From Methylocystaceae bacterium (GTDB taxonomy: Bacteria; Pseudomonadota; Alphaproteobacteria; Rhodospirillales; Terasakiellaceae): a stretch of 64,000 nt of DNA. The stretch lies in the NCBI GenBank assembly GCA_013373205.1, contig JABXIG010000015.1, positions 124,001 to 188,000 of the forward strand, written 5' to 3'. The position numbers and the translations under genes were made by a program. The notes beneath the pieces were generated by a model that saw only the letters and a program-made list of their open reading frames with translations, was not told the DNA's origin and searched no databases. Positions 56,601 to 64,000 of the stretch are shown one piece after another. Positions within the stretch are counted from its first letter, which is position 1, and each line of letters starts with the position of its first letter.

Positions 56601-56978
56601 CTATTTTCCATCCGGCGATAGAGAGAACCGCACAATGGCACTTTCATCTTCCATCTCGACCGAAATGGTTAAATATTCCCCCTCACGCATGTAACTGCCA
56701 TGGGCGGTTCGCGTCCAGCCCAAAGAAGGTAGGCTGTCTTTATAGTAAGATAAAACAGAAGCTTTTGTGACAGTGCCGACAGCATAGGCTTCAACAATGC
56801 GTCCCTGAGGGGTATCAAATCGCACGGCCCCATCTGACGATTCTGTCAGACCCGCCATCAAAGGCACGTCTTGCAGTACCGATAAGAATTCCAAATCGTC
56901 AGCCTGTGCTTTCACAGAAAACATCATCAGGGCGACCATTAAGCCTATGCGTAATGCGTTCAACATACCTATGCTCAT
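56601..56978 (-). CDS. Small exported protein of unknown function
   Basis: 125 residues with a signal peptide cleaved near AQA-DD. The mature part is VPLMAGL...GRIVEAYA...VLSYYKDSLPSLGWT, a pattern seen in exported proteins of unknown function in alphaproteobacteria. The first ATG lies 3 bp after the mutM stop; an ATG four codons on is also possible. Co-transcribed with mutM. Confidence 0.7.
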   Translation of the reverse strand: MSIGMLNALRIGLMVALMMFSVKAQADDLEFLSVLQDVPLMAGLTESSDGAVRFDTPQGRIVEAYAVGTVTKASVLSYYKDSLPSLGWTRTAHGSYMREGEYLTISVEMEDESAIVRFSLSPDGK

Positions 56979-56981
56979 ACC

Positions 56982-57809
56982 TTATTGTTGGCAGGCAGAA
57001 CAGTAAAAAGTGGATCTGCCTTGTTGCACAATGCGTTTTATAGCCGTTTTTCCACACATATTACAGGTTTCCCCCTCACGTCCATAAACCTGAAAAGAAT
57101 GCTGAAAATATCCCAATTCACCATCAGTCTGACGATGATCCTTAAGGGATGATCCACCGGATTTAATCGCTTCAACCAGTACCTCTTTGATAACGCCGAC
57201 CAATTTTACTGCTTTTGGCTTGGTCAGCTTACCCGCTTTTCTGGTCGGGGAAATGCCGGCGCGATATAGGGCTTCATTGACATATATATTACCAAGACCC
57301 GCAACAATGCGCTGATCCATCAGGGCGGCTTTCATACTGGTCGTTTTGTTTTTAAGCTTATCGATAAGAAGGGTCGCATCAAATTCATCACTCAGCGGTT
57401 CCGGTCCCAGCTTGGCAATCGCCGGATAAACGTCAACCCCTCCAGCTTCGATTAAATCGACAAAGCCAAAACGGCGCGGATCGCCAAAGCGGATACATTT
57501 GCGCCCTGCCGTCACAAATTCGATATGATCGTGTTTGTCCGGCTCCGGCGGGTTGCCTTCTTCAATACGGATTCGCCCGGACATGCCCAGATGAATGATG
57601 ATACTTTCCCCGCTTTCCAGCAAAATAAGCACATATTTAGAGCGTCTATCCAACCGAAGAACCTTTTGGTCACGCACCCTCTCTTCAAAGTCTTCGGGCA
57701 CAGGTGTGCGCAAATCGCGGCGGCGCACGATCACCTCCTTAATAACCTCCCCTTCCAAAGCAGGAAGCAGTCCTAATCGTACAGTTTCGACTTCGGGTAA
57801 TTCCGGCAA
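56982..57809 (-). CDS. mutM: Formamidopyrimidine-DNA glycosylase (TTG start)
   Basis: 275 residues, removes 8-oxoguanine. The catalytic N-terminus is Pro-Glu-Leu-Pro-Glu, and the Pro must follow the initiator; a TTG directly before it (57807-57809) with AGGAG upstream gives exactly that. The ATG 7 codons earlier would bury the catalytic proline. HhH and the zinc finger CNMCGKT...CSACQQ are present. Confidence 0.93.
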   Translation of the reverse strand: MPELPEVETVRLGLLPALEGEVIKEVIVRRRDLRTPVPEDFEERVRDQKVLRLDRRSKYVLILLESGESIIIHLGMSGRIRIEEGNPPEPDKHDHIEFVTAGRKCIRFGDPRRFGFVDLIEAGGVDVYPAIAKLGPEPLSDEFDATLLIDKLKNKTTSMKAALMDQRIVAGLGNIYVNEALYRAGISPTRKAGKLTKPKAVKLVGVIKEVLVEAIKSGGSSLKDHRQTDGELGYFQHSFQVYGREGETCNMCGKTAIKRIVQQGRSTFYCSACQQ

Positions 57810-57894
57810 ACTCGCTCTCCTATTTTTCAACTAGCCTATTGCGCTGCCTTAGGCTATTTTCGGGCACACTCTTTATAAAGAAAGAATTTAAGGC

Positions 57895-58653
57895 ATGTCC
57901 GATCAAGATACGACACATTTCGGTTTTCGCACTGTTGCAAAAGAAGAAAAAGCAAAAATGGTGCGTGGCGTTTTCGATAGCGTAGCTTCCAGCTATGATA
58001 TTATGAATGACCTGATGAGTGCAGGCATTCACCGTCTGTGGAAAAACCAGATGGTCGATTGGCTAAACCCGCAAAGTGGCTGGAACGTTATGGACGTGGG
58101 CGGCGGTACGGGCGATATTGCCTTTCGTATTCAGGACCGCGTCACCAAAAAAGGCGGCGATTGTCACGTCACTGTCACCGATATTAACCATGAAATGTTA
58201 AAGGTCGGGCGTGGCCGTGCAGTAGATCAAAACCGCCTTTCAGGCTTAAGCTGGTTATGCGGAAATGCTGAAAAACTGCCTGTGCCGGACAATTCCATGG
58301 ATGCTTATACAATTGCTTTCTGTATCCGCAATGTCACCGATATCCCGGCTGCGCTGCGTGATGCCAAACGCGTCTTGAAACCGGGCGGCCGATTTATGTG
58401 CCTGGAATTCTCTCAAGTCGTCATGCCTGTTCTGGATAAAATTTATGACCTTTATTCCTTCAAACTGCTGCCCGAAATTGGCGCGGTTGTGGCAAAGGAT
58501 CGCGATTCGTATCAATATTTGGCTGAAAGTATTCGCAAATTTCCGCCACAGGAAGAATTTGCACAAATGATCCGCGATGCAGGCTTTGATAATGTGAGCT
58601 ATCGCAACCTTACAGGCGGGATTGCGGCTATCCATACCGGGTGGAATATTTAA
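57895..58653 (+). CDS. ubiE: Ubiquinone/menaquinone C-methyltransferase
   Basis: 252 residues, SAM-dependent. [18 protein letters not shown] is the UbiE N-terminal signature and [12 protein letters not shown] the SAM loop; [13 protein letters not shown] is family-specific. Divergent from mutM. Its stop overlaps the ubiB start. Confidence 0.95.
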   Translation: MSDQDTTHFGFRTVAKEEKAKMVRGVFDSVASSYDIMNDLMSAGIHRLWKNQMVDWLNPQSGWNVMDVGGGTGDIAFRIQDRVTKKGGDCHVTVTDINHEMLKVGRGRAVDQNRLSGLSWLCGNAEKLPVPDNSMDAYTIAFCIRNVTDIPAALRDAKRVLKPGGRFMCLEFSQVVMPVLDKIYDLYSFKLLPEIGAVVAKDRDSYQYLAESIRKFPPQEEFAQMIRDAGFDNVSYRNLTGGIAAIHTGWNI

Positions 58654-60197
58654 TGATGCGCTCTTTGACCATATTAAAACGTCTTCTCAGCGTCGCTCTG
58701 ACTTTGGCACGTTATGACGTGTTGTTTATGTTTGAACGCATGGGCATTGCCCCGGGTATTGTCCTTTTGGCGCGACTAATTCCGGTCGGACGGGCGCGTG
58801 GTGTGAAGAAAATGCGCCCTGGTCAACGACTGGCGCGCGCCCTGCATGATCTGGGTCCCACCGCGATCAAACTTGGTCAGGCCATGTCGACCCGCCCCGA
58901 TGTCATGGGTGACGAAATTGCAGAAGATTTAAGTGAACTTCAGGATCGCCTGCCTCCCTTCTCTGGAAAAGAAGCCCGCCGCATCATCGAAGAAGACTTG
59001 GGCGGCAAGATCGAAGATTTTTTCAGCGAATTTGATGATAATGCCGTCGCTGCAGCATCCATTGCGCAAGTACATTTTGCAAAAACCATTGATGGGGAAG
59101 AAGTCGCGATTAAAGTGCTGCGACCCAACATCCGCCGTGCATTTAAGGCCGATTTCGAATTGATGGAAACCATCGCGGAATGGGTTGAACGGGCCCGACC
59201 CGATCTTGCACGCCTGAAAATGACAGAATCGGTCAAAACCTTGAAAGATACAGTGCGCTTTGAAATGGATTTGCGTTTCGAAGCCGCCGCTGCCGATGAA
59301 ATGCGTGAAAATTTCAAGGATGATGATTATTTCTACATCCCCGAAGTAAAATGGGCCTATTGCGCCAAACGGGTCATGGTGTTGGAACGTATTCATGGGC
59401 TGAATGTGGATGAGCCACAAAAACTGATTGATGCGGGCCATGATCCCAACAAAATTCTAGAACGGGCCTCTACCGCCTTTTTCAACATGGTCTTTCGTGA
59501 CGGTTTCTTTCATGCCGATCTACATCCGGGCAACATGTTTGTGCTTGAAGATGGTCGGGTCGCGGCTGTTGATTTCGGCATCACCGGACGGTTGGATCAT
59601 ACAACCCAACGCCATTTGGGTGAACTGCTGCTGGCTTTCATCACACGTGATTACAAAGGGGTAGCTGACGTCCATTTCGAAGCGGGATGGGTGCCGATGA
59701 ACCAGTCTGTCGAATTGTTTACACAAGCAGCACGTTCCATTGCCGAACCGATCATGGGCTTGCCACAGAATGAAATTTCCATGGCCCGCCTGTTGGCACA
59801 ATTGTTTGAAGTCACCGAATATTTCTCGATGGAAACGCAGCCACAGTTGATCCAGTTACAAAAAACCATGCTGATTGCCGAAGGGGTTGGTCGCAATCTG
59901 AACCCTAACGTAAACATGTGGTTTCTGGCTGAACCCTATATTGAAAAATGGATGCGTCAGAACTTGGGCCCACAGGCCCGCGTCAAAGCCGTGGCAGATG
60001 AAACACGCGATACCCTATTGCGCCTGCCCCGTATCGTCGCCAACATTGAAGAAGCCTTGGATGATGTTACCAAAAACGGCTTGAAGCTGGATACGGGACG
60101 TTCAAACCATGTTTCTTCTCGTCTTAATTTCAGTTGGCTTGGTTGGATTATCGCTGCGGGACTAGCTGTGGCGTTGGTGGTTGAATATTTAGATTAG
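58653..60197 (+). CDS. ubiB: Ubiquinone biosynthesis ATPase/kinase-like protein
   Basis: 514 residues with the KxGQ motif (TAIKLGQAMSTRPD), the A-rich loop AAASIAQVH, the catalytic-like HADLHPGNMF and VDFGITG, and a C-terminal membrane helix. The ATG at 58653 overlaps the ubiE TAA (TAATG). ADCK/COQ8 family member that supports ubiquinone assembly. Confidence 0.94.
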   Translation: MMRSLTILKRLLSVALTLARYDVLFMFERMGIAPGIVLLARLIPVGRARGVKKMRPGQRLARALHDLGPTAIKLGQAMSTRPDVMGDEIAEDLSELQDRLPPFSGKEARRIIEEDLGGKIEDFFSEFDDNAVAAASIAQVHFAKTIDGEEVAIKVLRPNIRRAFKADFELMETIAEWVERARPDLARLKMTESVKTLKDTVRFEMDLRFEAAAADEMRENFKDDDYFYIPEVKWAYCAKRVMVLERIHGLNVDEPQKLIDAGHDPNKILERASTAFFNMVFRDGFFHADLHPGNMFVLEDGRVAAVDFGITGRLDHTTQRHLGELLLAFITRDYKGVADVHFEAGWVPMNQSVELFTQAARSIAEPIMGLPQNEISMARLLAQLFEVTEYFSMETQPQLIQLQKTMLIAEGVGRNLNPNVNMWFLAEPYIEKWMRQNLGPQARVKAVADETRDTLLRLPRIVANIEEALDDVTKNGLKLDTGRSNHVSSRLNFSWLGWIIAAGLAVALVVEYLD

Positions 60198-60205
60198 ATG
60201 TCTTG

Positions 60206-60219
60206 CCCGCCTAGGCGGG
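60206..60219. other. Perfect 14-bp palindrome CCCGCCTAGGCGGG
   Basis: Lies 54 bp before the next gene. It has no loop or T-run, so it fits a dimeric regulator site better than a terminator. Regulator unknown. Confidence 0.35.
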
Positions 60220-60272
60220 GACTCAGCGCAACCATACGCTCACTATTTTCGGGCAACGGAGGATGAGAACCC

Positions 60273-61007
60273 ATGACCGGTCCATTTGATCTGACAGGAA
60301 AAACCGCGCTTGTGACAGGCGCGACCCGCGGTCTTGGTTTTGAAATGGCAAAAGCATTGGATGGCGCAGGTGCCCACGTCTATTTGAATGGGCGAGACAA
60401 GGAATCAGTTGAGAAGGCCTGTATGGAGCTGTCTCACGCACAGCCTCTGCCCTTTGACATCACCGACCCGGACCGCATCGAAACTGCTTTAGAAAGCCTG
60501 AAAAAAATGGATATTCTGGTGAATAACGTCGGACAACGTGATCGGCGCACCATGGACGAATTCTCATTGGAAGATGTGCGCGGCCTGTTAGACAGCAATC
60601 TGGTCGCCCCGTTTGAACTATCCCGCCAAGCTGCCCGTCTGATGAGTAATGGCGGACGTATTATTAATGTCACCTCCATTGCAGGCACGATCGCACGCTC
60701 TGGTGATGCGATCTATACGGCCAGCAAAGCAGGGCTGACCGGGCTGACCCGGGCACTTGCAGCTGAACTGGGCCCGCACGGCATTAACGTCAATGCCATC
60801 GCGCCCGGCTTTTTTGCCACACAGACCAATGCCGCCATGGTGAAAAACCCTGATATACAGACTTTTCTGGAAAGTCGCACATCTTTGCAACGTTGGGGCA
60901 AACCCCATGAAATTAGCGGTGCCTGTGTTTTTCTGGCCTCTGCAGCCTCGTCTTATATTACGGGACAGGTCATAACAGTAGATGGTGGATTTACAGCTCA
61001 TTTTTAG
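60273..61007 (+). CDS. SDR-family oxidoreductase
   Basis: 244 residues, classical short-chain dehydrogenase: TGATRGLG at the N-terminus, NNVG, catalytic Ser in VTSIAG and YxxxK in YTASK, and a GQVITVDGGF end. It resembles FabG or gluconate 5-dehydrogenase-like enzymes. GGAGG precedes the ATG. Substrate unknown. Confidence 0.86.
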   Translation: MTGPFDLTGKTALVTGATRGLGFEMAKALDGAGAHVYLNGRDKESVEKACMELSHAQPLPFDITDPDRIETALESLKKMDILVNNVGQRDRRTMDEFSLEDVRGLLDSNLVAPFELSRQAARLMSNGGRIINVTSIAGTIARSGDAIYTASKAGLTGLTRALAAELGPHGINVNAIAPGFFATQTNAAMVKNPDIQTFLESRTSLQRWGKPHEISGACVFLASAASSYITGQVITVDGGFTAHF

Positions 61008-61146
61008 TGACGCTATTATGCCTGTACACAAGAATTTCAATCATTTACCCTTTTTTATTGAATAAACCTATTATTTGCTTGCGCCCCAGCAATGCTGTGC
61101 GTAGGTTATCTACAAAATTTATGCGTAATACGACGGGGATTGCATC

Positions 61147-62358
61147 GTGTATCAGAAGAAAAGAATACTTCTTATCGTCACGGGCGGCATTGCAGCCTAT
61201 AAAACACCCGAACTGGTACGCCGACTGCGTGAACGTTCCATCGATGTTCAGTGCATTTTAACAAAAGCAGCCAGTGAATTTGTGACCCCCTTGGCCTTGT
61301 CAGCTGTCAGTAGCAATCCGGTTTATCAGGATTTATTTGAATTGGATGAAAGTTCCGACATGGGGCACATTCAACTGTCACGCAATGCTGATCTGGTCGT
61401 TGTCGCCCCTGCAACAGCTGACATAATCGCCAAAGCGGCCACAGGTCTGGCCAATGATCTGGCCTCCACGGCCTTGCTGGCAACAGATAAGCCTGTGATG
61501 ATGTCACCGGCGATGAATGTGCGCATGTGGGATCATCCGGCCACACAAAATAATCTTCAAACCTTGAAAAGCCGCGGCGTAACCATGATCGGACCCGAGG
61601 AAGGGGATATGGCCTGTGGGGAACATGGCATGGGCCGCATGGTTGACCCGATGGACATTGTTGACGCCGTAACAAACTTTTTCGATCAGGACGGCCCGCT
61701 TACAGGAAAAAAAGCTCTGGTTACCAGTGGCCCGACCCATGAACCCATTGATCCCGTGCGCTATATCGCTAACCGATCATCCGGCAAACAGGGCCATGCC
61801 ATCGCGGCTGAACTCGCAAAACTGGGGGCTGATGTGACGCTTGTATCCGGCCCATCACAACAACCGGACCCGACAAGCGTCAAGGTCATCAAGATTGAGT
61901 CAGCGCGTGACATGTTAGCCGCTTGTGAAAATTCCCTACCCTGTGACATTGCTGTTTTTGCCGCCGCTGTTGCAGACTGGCGCGTGGATCTGGAAGCCGA
62001 ACAAAAACTAAAGAAAGACGGAACAGGGCAAATTCCGGACCTGAAACTGACTGAAAACCCAGACATTTTGGCAACCATCAGCCAGCATCCGGACAAAAGA
62101 CCCACTCTGGTGATCGGTTTTGCAGCAGAAACCGAACATGTTATTGAACATGCCCAAGCCAAGCGTGAGCGCAAAAAATGCGACTGGATCATCGCTAATG
62201 ATGTGTCGCCCGCCACCAATACATTTGGCGGTGATGAAAATACAGTTCACCTGATTGCTAAAAATCAATGCGAGGCTTGGCCGAAACTTACAAAATCAGA
62301 TGTTGCCAAACGTCTGGCACACTATATCGCAGACCAAATGAAAGAAGAACAAGCATGA
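61147..62358 (+). CDS. coaBC: Bifunctional phosphopantothenoylcysteine decarboxylase/synthetase
   Basis: 403 residues. CoaC flavoprotein half with [13 protein letters not shown], and [14 protein letters not shown] with the active-site region; CoaB half with [15 protein letters not shown] and NRSSGKQG. Steps two and three of CoA synthesis from phosphopantothenate. GTG start. Confidence 0.94.
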   Translation: MYQKKRILLIVTGGIAAYKTPELVRRLRERSIDVQCILTKAASEFVTPLALSAVSSNPVYQDLFELDESSDMGHIQLSRNADLVVVAPATADIIAKAATGLANDLASTALLATDKPVMMSPAMNVRMWDHPATQNNLQTLKSRGVTMIGPEEGDMACGEHGMGRMVDPMDIVDAVTNFFDQDGPLTGKKALVTSGPTHEPIDPVRYIANRSSGKQGHAIAAELAKLGADVTLVSGPSQQPDPTSVKVIKIESARDMLAACENSLPCDIAVFAAAVADWRVDLEAEQKLKKDGTGQIPDLKLTENPDILATISQHPDKRPTLVIGFAAETEHVIEHAQAKRERKKCDWIIANDVSPATNTFGGDENTVHLIAKNQCEAWPKLTKSDVAKRLAHYIADQMKEEQA

Positions 62359-62813
62359 GCAATGTAACAGTCAGTGTCGTCCAATTACCCCATGGCGCCG
62401 ATCTTGACCTGCCCCATTACGCGACAGAACATGCCGCCGGGATGGATTTGATGGCCGCCATAGACGCCCCTGTCACCTTAAAAGTGGGGGAACGTGCAAT
62501 CATCCCCACCGGATTAAGCATTGCTCTGCCCGTTGGATATGAAGCTCAGGTGCGGCCGCGTTCCGGCCTTGCGGCCAAACATGGCGTCACTATTGCCAAT
62601 GCACCGGGGACTATTGATGCGGATTATCGCGGCGAAGTCGGGGTCATCTTAATCAATCTGGGACAGGAAGATTTTGTGATTGAACGTGCCATGCGCATCG
62701 CCCAGATGGTCGTTGCCCCAGTAACAACGATCACATGGGATAAAACGGACAGCCTGCCTGATACTGCGCGGGGCAGCGGCGGATTTGGTTCTACGGGTAT
62801 AAATAAAAAATAA
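62355..62813 (+). CDS. dut: dUTP diphosphatase
   Basis: 152 residues, trimeric dUTPase: [29 protein letters not shown] with the catalytic aspartate, and the C-terminal P-loop-like [10 protein letters not shown]. The start overlaps the coaBC stop (ATGA), as in related genomes; a long upstream extension in the same frame is inside coaBC. Confidence 0.95.
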   Translation: MSNVTVSVVQLPHGADLDLPHYATEHAAGMDLMAAIDAPVTLKVGERAIIPTGLSIALPVGYEAQVRPRSGLAAKHGVTIANAPGTIDADYRGEVGVILINLGQEDFVIERAMRIAQMVVAPVTTITWDKTDSLPDTARGSGGFGSTGINKK

Positions 62814-62848
62814 ACTTAAAAGTTAAAGAAATAACGGGAAGAAACGAC

Positions 62849-63304
62849 ATGTTACGACTATCCAAGAAAATGCTTTTTGCGATCGAGGCCGTCCTCGACA
62901 TCGCATATCACAGTGGCGGCCAACCCGTCCAAAGCCGCGAAATTACCCGCCGTCAGGGAATCCCGCGACGCTATCTGGAACAAGGTCTACAGCAATTGGT
63001 GCGCGAAGGTATTCTGGTTGGTGTCCGCGGACCACGCGGCGGTTACCGTCTGGCCCGTGAACGTCGCCGCATCACTGTCGGTGAAATTGTCCGCATTGTG
63101 CGCAAGATGGAAACAGCAGAGGACCCGCTCAACGATCCAGCCGGGTCTGAACTGGGTCACAAGGTCGTACGCCCCGTCTGGATGGAAATGCAGGAAAAAC
63201 TGATGTGCGAACTGGATAACGTCAGCATTGACGACCTCTGCACCCGCGCAAATGAAGCCGGACTGGTCAGCGAAGGCCGTCAAAACCTGGATTTCACCAT
63301 CTAA
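62849..63304 (+). CDS. Rrf2-family regulator, possible cysteine-metabolism regulator
   Basis: 151 residues. Winged HTH of the Rrf2 type (GIPRRYLEQGLQQLVREGIL, then GPRGGYRL). IscR ligating cysteines are not conserved: only two cysteines are visible (MCELD, LCTRA), not in the three-cysteine spacing, so an Fe-S form is unlikely. It sits directly before cysK, so it may act like CymR. Confidence 0.8.
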   Translation: MLRLSKKMLFAIEAVLDIAYHSGGQPVQSREITRRQGIPRRYLEQGLQQLVREGILVGVRGPRGGYRLARERRRITVGEIVRIVRKMETAEDPLNDPAGSELGHKVVRPVWMEMQEKLMCELDNVSIDDLCTRANEAGLVSEGRQNLDFTI

Positions 63305-63310
63305 TTCACC

Positions 63311-63324
63311 ATACAACATTGTAT
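63311..63324. promoter_or_regulatory. Palindrome in the rrf2-cysK gap
   Basis: ATACAACATTGTAT, a 6-2-6 inverted repeat, 7 bp after the rrf2 stop and about 135 bp before cysK. A candidate operator for the Rrf2 protein. Confidence 0.4.
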
Positions 63325-63458
63325 TATTGTTAATTACATGCAATTTCCGCAACTTTAGGCGTATTGCATATTGACAAGTTTTGTGTGGCACCCCATACAA
63401 ATAGGGAAGATATATTCCCCAATTAACAAATAAATGACGTACATAAGAAAGAATCGAC

Positions 63459-64000
63459 ATGTCTGAACAATTTACAGCTCCTGCCCCTACGCGTGGTAAA
63501 ATCTACGACAGCATCATTGATACCATTGGCGCAACACCGTTGGTTAACCTCTCCGGCCTTGCCAAGGCCCATAACGTCAAAGCCAATATTCTAGGCAAAT
63601 GTGAATTCTTCAACCCGCTGGCTTCTGTGAAAGACCGCATCGGCTTTGCCATGATCGAAGCAGCTGAAAAAGCAGGCAAAATCAAAGAAGGGACGGTTCT
63701 TGTTGAACCGACATCCGGCAACACCGGGATTGCGCTGGCCTTTGTCTGTGCCTCGCGTGGCTATCGTTTAATCCTCACCATGCCGGAAAGCATGTCTAAG
63801 GAACGTCGCAAAATGCTTGCGCTTTTAGGGGCAGAACTGGAACTGACACCCGCTGCCAAAGGTATGTCCGGTGCGATCGCACGCGCTGAAGAACTAGTCA
63901 AGGAATTACCTGATGCCTTTATGCCGCAACAGTTTAAAAACGAAGCGAACCCCGCCATTCACACCCGCACGACAGCGCACGAAATCCTGACAGATACGGG
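63459..64000 (+). CDS. cysK: Cysteine synthase A, C-terminus beyond window
   Basis: PLP-dependent O-acetylserine sulfhydrylase; the first 180 codons are present. Schiff-base lysine in [11 protein letters not shown] and the phosphate-binding [11 protein letters not shown] are visible; the family is about 310-330 residues. Start ATG with AAGAAAG upstream. Makes cysteine from O-acetylserine and sulfide. Confidence 0.94.
   Translation, partial: MSEQFTAPAPTRGKIYDSIIDTIGATPLVNLSGLAKAHNVKANILGKCEFFNPLASVKDRIGFAMIEAAEKAGKIKEGTVLVEPTSGNTGIALAFVCASRGYRLILTMPESMSKERRKMLALLGAELELTPAAKGMSGAIARAEELVKELPDAFMPQQFKNEANPAIHTRTTAHEILTDT

Noticed and set aside
63305-63458. Riboswitch before cysK
   Set aside because: I could not find a recognisable aptamer; only a short palindrome and promoter-like sequence are visible.

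Overview
The window looks like a chromosomal segment of an alphaproteobacterium, most likely a marine member of the Rhodospirillales. This is inferred from argD-argF-hslO, rpsT next to dnaA-dnaN-recF-gyrB, enoyl-CoA hydratase / mutM / ubiE / ubiB / coaBC / dut synteny, a TRAP dicarboxylate system and GANTC sites near dnaA. The genus cannot be read from the sequence. The core is of moderate G+C; the large insertion between 25.9 and 48.5 kb is visibly richer in A+T.

Layout. 1-14.6 kb holds housekeeping genes: a partial acetoacetyl-CoA synthetase, two ChaC-like gamma-glutamylcyclotransferases, a 2-hydroxyacid dehydrogenase, an SH3-domain protein, a YeiH-family exporter, TrkH, a lipoprotein, Hsp33, argF, argD, folB, an SDR, a Ca2+/Na+ exchanger and a cytidylate-kinase-like protein. 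At 14.8-19.35 kb a 4.45-kb integrative element sits in a tRNA-Ser(GGA) gene, with imperfect 19-bp att repeats, a tyrosine integrase, small DNA-binding proteins, an HNH endonuclease and a putative HUH protein. At 19.5-25.8 kb lies a dctBD-dctPQM TRAP uptake and two-component cluster; its DctD lacks the sigma-54 contact motif GAFTGA.

25,922-48,474 is a complete 22.55-kb Tn7-like transposon. It has TGTCA/TGACA termini, three 18-bp TnsB-type boxes per end, a perfect 5-bp duplication (CAAAG) and tnsA-tnsB-tnsC-tniQ. Its right end lies 14 bp beyond the gyrB stop codon, so gyrB apparently plays the part that glmS plays for Tn7. The cargo holds a structured-RNA candidate, a DinD relative, an IS1595 fragment, a three-gene Detocs-type anti-phage two-component system, an IS3 element, and a divergent five-gene envelope module built around a TPR-CHAT protease-like lipoprotein. 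A second, inverted copy of the left end lies inside the transposon at 41,420-41,536, so the cargo is itself bounded by outward-facing ends. Relics resembling the right end occur just outside the left end and beside the internal end, suggesting repeated use of this site.

48.5-64 kb is conserved core again: gyrB-recF-dnaN-dnaA, a possible origin between dnaA and rpsT, then rpsT, enoyl-CoA hydratase, a small secreted protein, mutM (TTG start), ubiE-ubiB, an SDR, coaBC-dut, and an Rrf2 regulator in front of a partial cysK.

The strongest candidates for something undescribed are the envelope CHAT module, the multi-hairpin RNA locus and the gyrB-targeting transposon with nested ends.
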